From Cellulomonas telluris (GTDB lineage Bacteria; Actinomycetota; Actinomycetes; Actinomycetales; Cellulomonadaceae), in assembly GCF_004886325.1 (NCBI RefSeq), contig NZ_QXFN01000005.1:124001-188000 (forward strand): a stretch of 64,000 nucleotides of DNA, in the 5' to 3' direction. The translations under genes were made by a program, and so were the position numbers. The notes beneath the pieces are model-generated. The model was not told the origin of the DNA. It ran no database searches and saw only the letters and a program-made list of their open reading frames with translations. This document shows positions 57,422 through 64,000 of the stretch, piece by piece; position 1 is the first letter of the stretch; each line of letters starts with the position of its first letter.

Positions 57422-58606
57422 TCACCCTCGGGTCCGCTCATCCTCCTCGGCCACCACCCAACCGGCCGCGCCGCGGCGGACGAGGCCGTCGAGCTCGAGC
57501 AGGCCGAGCATGTCACGCGCCTCGCCGGCCGTCGTGCCGGCTCGCACGGCGACGTCGTGGGTGCTCCGTGCGCCGCGCCGCGGCACCGCGTCGAGCACCC
57601 GGCGGGCCAGGGGGCCGAGCTCGTCCTGCGGCTCCCGTGCACCTGCGTCGGGCGCGTGGAGACCGCTGCCGACGTCGCCCGCGAGCTCGACCACCTCGGC
57701 GGCGTCCGTGACGCACGTCGCGACCCCGTCGCGCAGCAGCCTGTGGCAGCCGGCCGACGCGGCGGAGGTCACCGGCCCCGGCACGGCACCGACAGGACGC
57801 AGCAGGCGCGCCGCGTGGTGCGCTGTGCTCGCGGCACCCGACCGCCAGGCGGCCTCGACGACGACGGTCGCGCGCGACGTCGCGGCGATCAGCCGGTTGC
57901 GCTGCAGGAACCGGCTCCGCGTGGGGACGGCCCCGGGCGGCACCTCGCTGACGAGGGCGCCGCCGCTGTGCACGACCTCCTCGAGCAGGCGGGCGTTGCC
58001 CACGGGGTACGCGCGGTCGACGCCGCCCGCGAGCACGACCAGCGTGCGCCCCTCGCCGACCAGGGCTCCCCGGTGCGCAGCCGCGTCGACGCCGTAGGCA
58101 CCGCCCGACACGACCTGCCACCCCTGGCGCGCGAGGTCCACGGCCAGGTCGAGCGCGACCCGTTCGCCGTACGGCGTGCACGCGCGCGCGCCGACCAGCG
58201 CGACCGAGCGGTCCGCACGGGGCGCCTCACCGCGCACCCAGAGCGCGAAGGGTGCAGCAGCACCGAGGTCGTCGAGCCCGCGCGGCCACTCCGCGTCGCC
58301 GGGGACGACCACCCGCGCGCCGGTCCGCGCGGCGGCCTCGCGGTCGCGCCCGGCGTGGACGTGCGGCCGCCGGACGGCCCACCTCCGCAGGGCGGCGGTG
58401 ACGCGACGACGGGTGGGATCGCCCGTCTCCCCGGCGCGGGCGTGCAGCCAGCCCCAGTCTGGCCGGCCGGCGGCGAGCGCCGCGTCCACCCACGCCAGCG
58501 CGGGCGCCGCGCCGCACGTGCTCACCAGCGCGCCCGCCACCTCGTCCCCGGGCTCGACGAGCGCGCTCCACGCGGCGCGCGCCTCCCGGTCCGCGCCGCC
58601 GCTCAC
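57422..58606 (-). CDS. dprA: DNA processing protein DprA (Smf)
   Basis: A 394-residue protein that loads RecA on incoming single-stranded DNA during transformation. The Rossmann-like core has VALVGARACTPYGERVALDL, VVSGGAYGVDAAAHRGAL, VVLAGGVDRAYP and RNRLIAATSRATVVVEA. A C-terminal winged-helix DML1-like domain (about 330-390) ends in LDGLVRRGAAGW. The GTG at 58606 overlaps the comM stop (GTGA). It is commonly present in actinobacteria not known to be competent, so a transformation role is inferred only from the family. Confidence 0.94.
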   Translation of the reverse strand: MSGGADREARAAWSALVEPGDEVAGALVSTCGAAPALAWVDAALAAGRPDWGWLHARAGETGDPTRRRVTAALRRWAVRRPHVHAGRDREAAARTGARVVVPGDAEWPRGLDDLGAAAPFALWVRGEAPRADRSVALVGARACTPYGERVALDLAVDLARQGWQVVSGGAYGVDAAAHRGALVGEGRTLVVLAGGVDRAYPVGNARLLEEVVHSGGALVSEVPPGAVPTRSRFLQRNRLIAATSRATVVVEAAWRSGAASTAHHAARLLRPVGAVPGPVTSAASAGCHRLLRDGVATCVTDAAEVVELAGDVGSGLHAPDAGAREPQDELGPLARRVLDAVPRRGARSTHDVAVRAGTTAGEARDMLGLLELDGLVRRGAAGWVVAEEDERTRG

Positions 58607-60120
58607 GCGCCGTGCCCCCGCGTCCGCAGCGCCAGGGCGCGCGCCACGTCCGTGCGCGTCGGCGCGGCACGTCCTTCGAGGTCGGCGACGGTCCACGCGA
58701 CGCGCAGCACGCGGTCCGCCCCGCGCAGGCTGAGCGTGCCCCGGTCGACGCTGCGGTGCAGGTCCGCCAGCAGGCGCGCGTCCGCACCGAGGGTGCGGTG
58801 CAGCGCGCGCGCCGGCACCTCCGCGTTCGCGCGCCAGCCGGCACTCCCCCAGCGCTCGTGCTGCGCGGCCCGGGCGGCCGCGACACGGGCGGCGACGACG
58901 GCCGTCCCCTCGCCGGGCCTGTCGCTCGCACGCGACGGCGGCACGTCGAGCTGGAGGTCGACCCGGTCGAGCAGCGGCCCCGAGAGCTTGCCGAAGTACC
59001 GGCGACGCTGCTCCGGACGGCAGGTGCAGTCCAGCCCCTTGCCCACGGCCCGGCCGCACGGGCACGGGTTCGCGGCCAGCACGAGCTGGAACCGCGCGGG
59101 GTACCGCGCGGCCCCGCCGGCCCGGTGCAGCACGACCTCGCCGTGCTCGAGGGGCTGTCGCAGCGTCTGCAGGACGCCTGTCGCGAACTCCGGCGCCTCG
59201 TCGAGGAACAGCACGCCGCGGTGCGCACGGGACGCGGCGCCGGGCCGCGCCAGGCCGGACCCGCCCCCGACGACGCTCGCCGGTGTCGCGGTGTGGTGCG
59301 GGTCCTCGAACGGTGGCCGACGCAGCAGCCCGCGCGCGGGGTCGAACGTGCCTGCCACGGAGTGGACCGCGGTGACCTCGACCGCGTCGGCGTCGTCCAG
59401 GTCGGGCAGCAGCCCGGGCAGCCGCGCCGCGAGCATCGTCTTGCCCGTGCCCGGAGGGCCGACGAGCAGGAGGTGGTGGCCGCCGGCGGCGGCCACCTCC
59501 ACGCCGACCCGTGCCTCCTCCTGCCCGCGCACGTCCGCGAGGTCGAGGGCCGTCGCGGCGGCGGTCGCGAGCGGGACGGCGCGGACCACGTCCACGTCCG
59601 GCACCTCGACGTCCGCCCCGTGACGCGCGGCGACCTGGGCGAGGTGCTCGGCGGCGAGCACCTCGGCGCCGGGGACGAGCGCCGCCTCGGCGGCGTTCCC
59701 CGCGGGCACGACGACGCGCGGGCGCCCGGCGGCCACCGCCGCGGCCACGGCGGGCAGGACGCCGCGCACCGGCCGCACCCGGCCGTCCAGGCCCAGCTCG
59801 CCGACGTGCACCCATGCGGCGGCGCTCGCGGCGTCGACGAGGCCGGCACCGGCGAGCGTGGCGACCGCCACCGCGAGGTCGAACCCCGACCCCGCCTTCG
59901 GCAGCGTCGCCGGGGACAGGTTCACCGTGATCCGCCGGTTCGGCCAGGCCATGCCGGACGAGGTCACCGCCGCGCGCACGCGGTCGCGCGACTCGGCGAG
60001 GGCGGCGTCCGGGAGCCCGACGAGCGTGAACGCGGGCAGCGACGCGGCGAGGTGGGCCTCCACCTCCACGACGTGCCCCTGCAGGCCCAGCAGCGCGACG
60101 GCGCAGGTGCGCCCGAGCAC
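58603..60120 (-). CDS. comM: ComM/YifB-family Mg-chelatase-like AAA ATPase
   Basis: A 505-residue AAA+ ATPase. The N-terminal Lon-like domain (GLPDAALAESRDRVRAAVTSSG and LSPATLPKAGSGFDLAVAVA) precedes Walker A GPPGTGKTM (near 220) and Walker B VLFLDEAPEF. The C-terminal part includes LDRVDLQLDVP and the LRGADRVLRVAWTVADLEGR helix bundle. ComM homologues act as branch-migration helicases in recombination of transformed DNA. The GTG start immediately abuts the yraN stop, and the stop overlaps the dprA start. Confidence 0.95.
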   Translation of the reverse strand: MLGRTCAVALLGLQGHVVEVEAHLAASLPAFTLVGLPDAALAESRDRVRAAVTSSGMAWPNRRITVNLSPATLPKAGSGFDLAVAVATLAGAGLVDAASAAAWVHVGELGLDGRVRPVRGVLPAVAAAVAAGRPRVVVPAGNAAEAALVPGAEVLAAEHLAQVAARHGADVEVPDVDVVRAVPLATAAATALDLADVRGQEEARVGVEVAAAGGHHLLLVGPPGTGKTMLAARLPGLLPDLDDADAVEVTAVHSVAGTFDPARGLLRRPPFEDPHHTATPASVVGGGSGLARPGAASRAHRGVLFLDEAPEFATGVLQTLRQPLEHGEVVLHRAGGAARYPARFQLVLAANPCPCGRAVGKGLDCTCRPEQRRRYFGKLSGPLLDRVDLQLDVPPSRASDRPGEGTAVVAARVAAARAAQHERWGSAGWRANAEVPARALHRTLGADARLLADLHRSVDRGTLSLRGADRVLRVAWTVADLEGRAAPTRTDVARALALRTRGHGA

Positions 60121-60477
60121 TCAGACCACCCCCGGCAGGTGCTCGACGTGCGCGCGACCCCGGGGCGGCAGGGTCACGGCGACGACGTCGACGCGCACCG
60201 AGCGCGCCTGGACGTCGTGCGCGCGCAGCCACGCCGCGGTCAGGCGCCGCAGCCGTGCGAGCTTGCGGGCCGTCACCGCCTCCGCGGGGTGGCCGTAGGC
60301 GGCCGACCGGCGCGTCTTGACCTCGACCGCCACGAGCTCGTCCCCGTCGAGCGCGACGATGTCGAGCTCGCCCTCGGCGCACCGCCAGTTGCGGTCCAGC
60401 ACCCGCCACCCGGCCTCGGTGACGAACCTCGCCGCCACGTCCTCGCCGTACCGTCCCACCGCGTCCGTCACGCGCAC
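60121..60477 (-). CDS. yraN: YraN-family (UPF0102) nuclease-like protein
   Basis: A 118-residue protein with the predicted endonuclease-type fold of the YraN family. The conserved core YGEDVAARFVTEAGWRVLDRNWRCAEGELDIVALD leads to VAVEVKTRRSAAYGHP, matching the D-x(n)-E-x-K pattern. Biochemical function is unknown. Family members lie beside comM and rnhB. The GTG at 60477 is chosen because GGAGG lies eight bases before it. An upstream GTG at 60510 lacks such support. Confidence 0.9.
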   Translation of the reverse strand: MRVTDAVGRYGEDVAARFVTEAGWRVLDRNWRCAEGELDIVALDGDELVAVEVKTRRSAAYGHPAEAVTARKLARLRRLTAAWLRAHDVQARSVRVDVVAVTLPPRGRAHVEHLPGVV

Positions 60478-60618
60478 GCCGACCACCTCCGGCGACGACC
60501 CTCGCGGCACGGCCGGAGCCGTGGCGCCAGGGCTGCGCGGTCGGTGGGGGGAGGACGGGTGGAGGCGGGCTGTGGGCGGCTCAGCGGCCTCGGAGCGACC
60601 GCCCGGAGGCGACCGGCG

Positions 60619-60942
60619 TCAGCGCGGGAACGCCGTCCCGGACCCGAGGTCGAGCTCGGCCTTGGCGAGCTCCTCGACGTTGACGTCCTTGAACGTGACG
60701 ACGCGCACCGACTTCACGAACCGCGCCGACCGGTACACGTCCCACACCCACGCGTCGACCAGGGCCAGCTCGAAGTAGACCTCGCCCGCCGCGGACCGCA
60801 CCTGCAGGTCGACGTGGTTCGCCAGGTAGAAGCGCCGCTCCGTCTCGACGACGTACGAGAAGAGGCCGACGACGTCTCGGTACTCGCGGTACAGCGCGAG
60901 CTCCATGTCGGTCTCGTAGTTCTCCAGGTCCTCGGCGCTCAC
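60619..60942 (-). CDS. DUF2469-family protein
   Basis: A 107-residue conserved actinobacterial protein: SAEDLENYETDMELALYREY, ETERRFYLANHVDLQVRSA and VTFKDVNVEELAKAELDLG are nearly invariant in the family. It is acidic and shows no membrane segment. No function is established, but it is always encoded between yraN and rnhB/lepB. The GTG at 60942 gives the common N-terminus. A GATGAT box ends 6 bases before it. Confidence 0.92.
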   Translation of the reverse strand: MSAEDLENYETDMELALYREYRDVVGLFSYVVETERRFYLANHVDLQVRSAAGEVYFELALVDAWVWDVYRSARFVKSVRVVTFKDVNVEELAKAELDLGSGTAFPR

Positions 60943-61003
60943 GCGACCATCATCCCCCATCACACCGGGTCGCACGCCCGCGCACGGCGGTCCGCGCCGC
61001 CGC

Positions 61004-61825
61004 TCAGGCGGTCCCGAGCCCGTCGTCGAGCAGCGCCTCCAGCACCCAGCCGGGGCCGCTCGTCGTGGGCGGCGCCTCCTTAGGCTCCGGCAGCCGCCAC
61101 GAGCGACGGTGCAGCGGGCTGGGGCCGTGCAGGCGCAGCGCCGCGGCGTGCTCGGGTGCCGAGTAGCCCTTGTTCTCGTGCCAGCCGTAGTGCGGGTGCT
61201 CCTGCGCGTACCGGACCATGAGCGCGTCCCGCTCGCACTTGGCGAGCACGCTCGCCGCTGCCACGCTCGCGCACGTGCGGTCCGCCTTGACGCGCTTGTG
61301 GACGCGCGGCACCGCCACGCGCAGCAGGTCGCCGAACAGCTCGTCCTGCGTCCCGAAGAGGTCGGGCGCGGGCGGCGTCAGCCAGTCGTGGGACCCGTCG
61401 AGCACCACCACGTCGACCCGCTCCACGACCGTGAGCACCGCCGCGAGCGCCCGCGTGCCCGCGAGCCGCAGCGCCGCCACGATGCCGCGCTCGTCGATCT
61501 CCTGAGCGCTGGCGTGCCCGACGGCACGGGCGACGCCCCAGCGCCCGAGCGCGGGCAGCAGGCGCTCGCGCGCGGCCGGTGTGAGCAGCTTCGAGTCGGC
61601 GACCCCGCGGGGGGCGGAGCGGGTCGCGGCGTCGACGACCACGACACCGACCGACACGGGACCGGCCAGCGACCCGCGGCCCACCTCGTCCATGCCGGCC
61701 ACGTAGGTGTGCCCCTCGCGCAGCAGGGCTCGCTCGTGCCGCAGGTGCGGCACCGGACGCGCGGGCGGGCGTGCGACGCGGGTCGCGGGCGCGGCGGGCG
61801 CGCGCGACGGGTCGGTGACGGTCAT
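61004..61825 (-). CDS. rnhB: Ribonuclease HII
   Basis: A 273-residue nuclease that removes ribonucleotides from DNA. The active-site block [21 protein letters not shown] carries the Asp-Glu pair, with further Asp residues in [10 protein letters not shown] and the [19 protein letters not shown] region. The C-terminal [10 protein letters not shown] motif is also typical. N-terminal and C-terminal extensions are Pro/Ala-rich. It follows lepB by 16 bases and probably shares its transcript. Confidence 0.96.
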   Translation of the reverse strand: MTVTDPSRAPAAPATRVARPPARPVPHLRHERALLREGHTYVAGMDEVGRGSLAGPVSVGVVVVDAATRSAPRGVADSKLLTPAARERLLPALGRWGVARAVGHASAQEIDERGIVAALRLAGTRALAAVLTVVERVDVVVLDGSHDWLTPPAPDLFGTQDELFGDLLRVAVPRVHKRVKADRTCASVAAASVLAKCERDALMVRYAQEHPHYGWHENKGYSAPEHAAALRLHGPSPLHRRSWRLPEPKEAPPTTSGPGWVLEALLDDGLGTA

Positions 61826-61841
61826 GACGGGCCGATCGGGG

Positions 61842-62705
61842 TCAGGACGGGTCGGGGACGCCGGCGAAGGTGTCGGAGGGGTTGCGCAGCACCGTCACGC
61901 GGTCCAGCGGCCACACGGTGACGAACGCGACCCCGACGATGTTGTCCATCGGGACGGACCCCCCACCGGGACGTCCCTGGTTGAAGCGCGAGTCCGCGGA
62001 CCGCGGGCGGTTGTCCCCCATGACCCACACCGAGTTCTCGGGGACGACGACGTCGAACGTCTTCTCGCTCGGCTGCACGCCGGCGGCGAGGTACGGCTCG
62101 TCGATCGGCACCCCGTTGACCGTGACGGGCGAGCCCGGACCGGCGCTGGCCACCCGGTCGCCCGGGAGCCCGATGACGCGCTTGACGAGGTGCTCACCGG
62201 CGTCCTGCGGCAGCAGGCCGATCCACGTGAGCGCGTCCTCGACGGCGGTGCCGACCGGACCCCGCGCGGGCTCCTCCACCGGCGGCAGCCAGCCGCCGGG
62301 GTCCTTGAACACGACGACGTCGCCCCGGCGCAGGTCGCGAGGCCCGGGCGTGAGCTTGCTGACGAGGATGCGGTCGTTCTCGATCAGGGTGTCGTGCATC
62401 GACTGCGACGGGATGAAGAACGCCTGCACGAGGAACGTCTTGACGACGAGCGACAGCACCAGCGCGCTGACGAGGATGATCGCCGTCTCGCGCACCCAGG
62501 ACCACGCGCCGGAGCGGTTCGCACCACGCTCCCGCTCGCGGATGCGGCGGCGGCTCCCCGCGCCCTCGGGGTCCTGGTCCGTGCGGGCGCCGTCGGACGC
62601 GTCGCCCCTCGGAGGCCACGGGGGCCGCTCGTTCCCGGCACCGGCGTCCATGCCCTGCCCGGGGGGCGGCACCGACCCCAGCTGCTCGGCGCGTCGCTCG
62701 CTCAC
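61842..62705 (-). CDS. lepB: Signal peptidase I
   Basis: A 287-residue membrane serine peptidase that removes signal peptides. A cytoplasmic N-terminus of about 70 polar residues precedes one membrane helix (about 75-97). The catalytic Ser lies in [12 protein letters not shown], the Lys in [12 protein letters not shown], and boxes D and E are [14 protein letters not shown]. Only one membrane span is visible. The GTG at 62705 is preferred because a CAGAGT box ends 6 bases upstream. It processes exported proteins such as CenC. Confidence 0.95.
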   Translation of the reverse strand: MSERRAEQLGSVPPPGQGMDAGAGNERPPWPPRGDASDGARTDQDPEGAGSRRRIRERERGANRSGAWSWVRETAIILVSALVLSLVVKTFLVQAFFIPSQSMHDTLIENDRILVSKLTPGPRDLRRGDVVVFKDPGGWLPPVEEPARGPVGTAVEDALTWIGLLPQDAGEHLVKRVIGLPGDRVASAGPGSPVTVNGVPIDEPYLAAGVQPSEKTFDVVVPENSVWVMGDNRPRSADSRFNQGRPGGGSVPMDNIVGVAFVTVWPLDRVTVLRNPSDTFAGVPDPS

Positions 62706-62839
62706 CGTCACACTCTGCCACGAGGGCGGGTCCCGCGCGGAGCCCGACCGCACGTCGAGCGGGGCCGGACGACCTCCGCGAGGACGCCGACGGGCGGCCA
62801 CCGCAGCTGCGGTGACCGCCCGTCGTGGAGGCGCGGTGC

Positions 62840-63202
62840 TCAGCCCTTGGCCGGCGCCTGCTCGCGCTTCTCCTTGATCTTCGCCTTCTTGCCGCGCAGC
62901 GCACGGAGGTAGTACAGCTTCGCGCGGCGGACGTCACCGCGGGTCACGACCTCGACCGAGTCGAGCGTCGGCGAGTGGACGGGGAACGTGCGCTCCACCC
63001 CGACGCCGAAGCTGATCTTGCGGATCGTGAAGGTCTCGCGCACGCCGGCACCCTGGCGGGCGATGACGACGCCCTGGAACGCCTGGATGCGAGAGCGGTT
63101 GCCCTCGACGACCTTGACGTTGACCTTGAGGGTGTCGCCGGGGCGGAACTCCGGGACGTCGGTGCGCAGCGATGCTGCGTCGATCGCGTCGAGCGTCTGC
63201 AT
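62840..63202 (-). CDS. rplS: 50S ribosomal protein L19
   Basis: A 120-residue ribosomal protein at the 30S-50S interface. The conserved core [51 protein letters not shown] and [18 protein letters not shown] are all present. Upstream lies trmD, separated by 224 bases in which I see no gene. Complementary GCCCTGCC/GGCAGGGC segments could form a leader stem. Confidence 0.98.
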   Translation of the reverse strand: MQTLDAIDAASLRTDVPEFRPGDTLKVNVKVVEGNRSRIQAFQGVVIARQGAGVRETFTIRKISFGVGVERTFPVHSPTLDSVEVVTRGDVRRAKLYYLRALRGKKAKIKEKREQAPAKG

Positions 63203-63426
63203 GACGTGTCACTTCCCCGCCCTGCCGCAGGTCAGGAGCGTGATCGACGGGCGCACGCGCTGCCGGGGCAGGGCAGGCGCCCGTGGGGGCTCGGTTCAGG
63301 TGGGCGGCCCCGGGCGGAGCCGGGTCCGTGCGTCGCGGGCGCTCTCCCCTGCGGCAGAGAGGCGGCCGACGCGCACCGACCGACCAGTCTGCCACAGCGG
63401 CGCCGTCCGACCGAATCAGCCGCAGG

Positions 63427-64000
63427 TCAGACCGCGGTCGCGTTCCGCACGAGCCGCCCGTCCTCCACGTGCCACCCGAGCTCGGCGAGCAGCGCGACGT
63501 CGTGCCGGTCGAGCGCGGCGGGGTCGAGCGCCGCCAGCAGGTCGGGCCTGCGCCGTGCCGTCCGCTCGAGGGCGCGGTCGCGCCGCCACCGCTCGATGCG
63601 CGCGTGGTGGCCCGACAGCAGCACGTCGGGCACCTCCCGGCCGGCCCACTGCGCCGGCTTGGTGTAGACGGGGTACTCGAGCAGCCCGGCCGCGCCGTGC
63701 GACTCCTCCACGAGGGACGCGGGGTTGCCCACCACTCCGGGCAGCAGCCGCGCGACTGCCTCGACCACGACGAGCGCGGCGACCTCCCCGCCGTTGAGCA
63801 CGTAGTCGCCCAGGGAGAGCTCCGTGACGCGCACGCGCTGCGCGTAGTGCTCGGCGACCCGTGCGTCGATGCCCTCGTACCGTCCGCACGCGACCACCAG
63901 GTGCTCCTCGCGTGCCAGCCGCTCGGCCGTGCGCTGGGTGAACACCTCGCCCGCCGGCGACGGGACGATCAGGTGGGCGCCGTCGTCGAGCACGTCGTCG
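63427..64000 (-). CDS. trmD: tRNA (guanine-N1)-methyltransferase (5' part outside window)
   Basis: The frame runs off the right edge, leaving 190 codons of the C-terminal two-thirds. TrmD adds the N1 methyl group to G37 of tRNAs with a SpoU-TrmD (knotted) fold. The visible SAM-binding knot is [20 protein letters not shown] with [15 protein letters not shown], followed by the linker and catalytic Asp region in [18 protein letters not shown]. rplS follows, the normal order. Confidence 0.95.
   Translation of the reverse strand, partial: DDVLDDGAHLIVPSPAGEVFTQRTAERLAREEHLVVACGRYEGIDARVAEHYAQRVRVTELSLGDYVLNGGEVAALVVVEAVARLLPGVVGNPASLVEESHGAAGLLEYPVYTKPAQWAGREVPDVLLSGHHARIERWRRDRALERTARRRPDLLAALDPAALDRHDVALLAELGWHVEDGRLVRNATAV

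Noticed and set aside
57422-60120. A natural-competence locus (dprA and comM together)
   Set aside because: These genes are universally kept in this order in actinobacteria, and no comEA/comEC or pilus genes are nearby, so competence cannot be claimed.

Overview
The window is 64 kb of very GC-rich chromosome from an actinobacterium, most likely a Cellulomonas or close relative in the Micrococcales. The evidence is the actinobacterial gene orders (rimP-nusA-ylxR-infB-rbfA-truB, dxr/rip1/ispG, rpsB-tsf-pyrH-frr-cdsA, whiG-xerC-dprA-comM-yraN-DUF2469-rnhB-lepB-rplS-trmD, pgsA-cinA-clgR), the frequent GTG starts, and a 1105-residue GH9 cellulase with the same domain order as CenC of Cellulomonas fimi. 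I saw no rRNA, tRNA, insertion sequence, phage gene or CRISPR array. The region is essentially a conserved core genome with a few lineage-specific inserts.

Layout. 0-9 kb: the 3' end of an Lhr helicase gene and a Nei2-type glycosylase (+), then clgR, cinA, pgsA, a GGDEF-EAL protein and ftsK (-). 9-14 kb: a small membrane protein divergent from a TetR regulator, a NarL-type two-component system divergent from a DedA protein, and an AlkZ-like protein. 14-24 kb: rnj and dapA, an aldehyde dehydrogenase, azlCD, a methyltransferase and an acetyltransferase, then dapB, an M16 peptidase and pnp. 26-38 kb: rpsO, ribF, cenC, truB, rbfA, infB, ylxR, nusA and rimP, all on the minus strand. 38-49 kb: a lipoprotein, proS, an Fpg-type glycosylase, a GNAT protein, ispG, rip1, an FAD oxidoreductase, dxr, a DivIVA-like protein and rlmN. 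50-64 kb: cdsA, frr, pyrH, tsf, rpsB, an M23 peptidase, whiG, xerC, dprA, comM, yraN, a DUF2469 gene, rnhB, lepB, rplS and a trmD cut off by the window edge.

How the genes fit together. Most of the minus strand is translation and RNA metabolism (initiation factor, ribosome maturation, ribosomal proteins, PNPase, RNase J), cell-envelope lipid and isoprenoid synthesis, lysine/diaminopimelate synthesis (dapA, dapB), and chromosome processing (ftsK, xerC, dprA, comM). The most notable departure is cenC. A secreted cellulase gene sits between truB and ribF with its own probable promoter, a near-perfect CebR/CelR-type operator and a strong terminator hairpin, so a cellulose-responsive unit is embedded in a housekeeping cluster. 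Other points of interest are a histidine kinase whose ATPase domain is followed by another membrane helix and an apparently extracytoplasmic domain, clear inverted-repeat operators at two divergent promoters, a recurrent (T/C)ANNNT box ending 6-8 bases before start codons that points to widespread leaderless transcription, and several long hairpins between translation genes. I did not find a clearly new multi-gene system.
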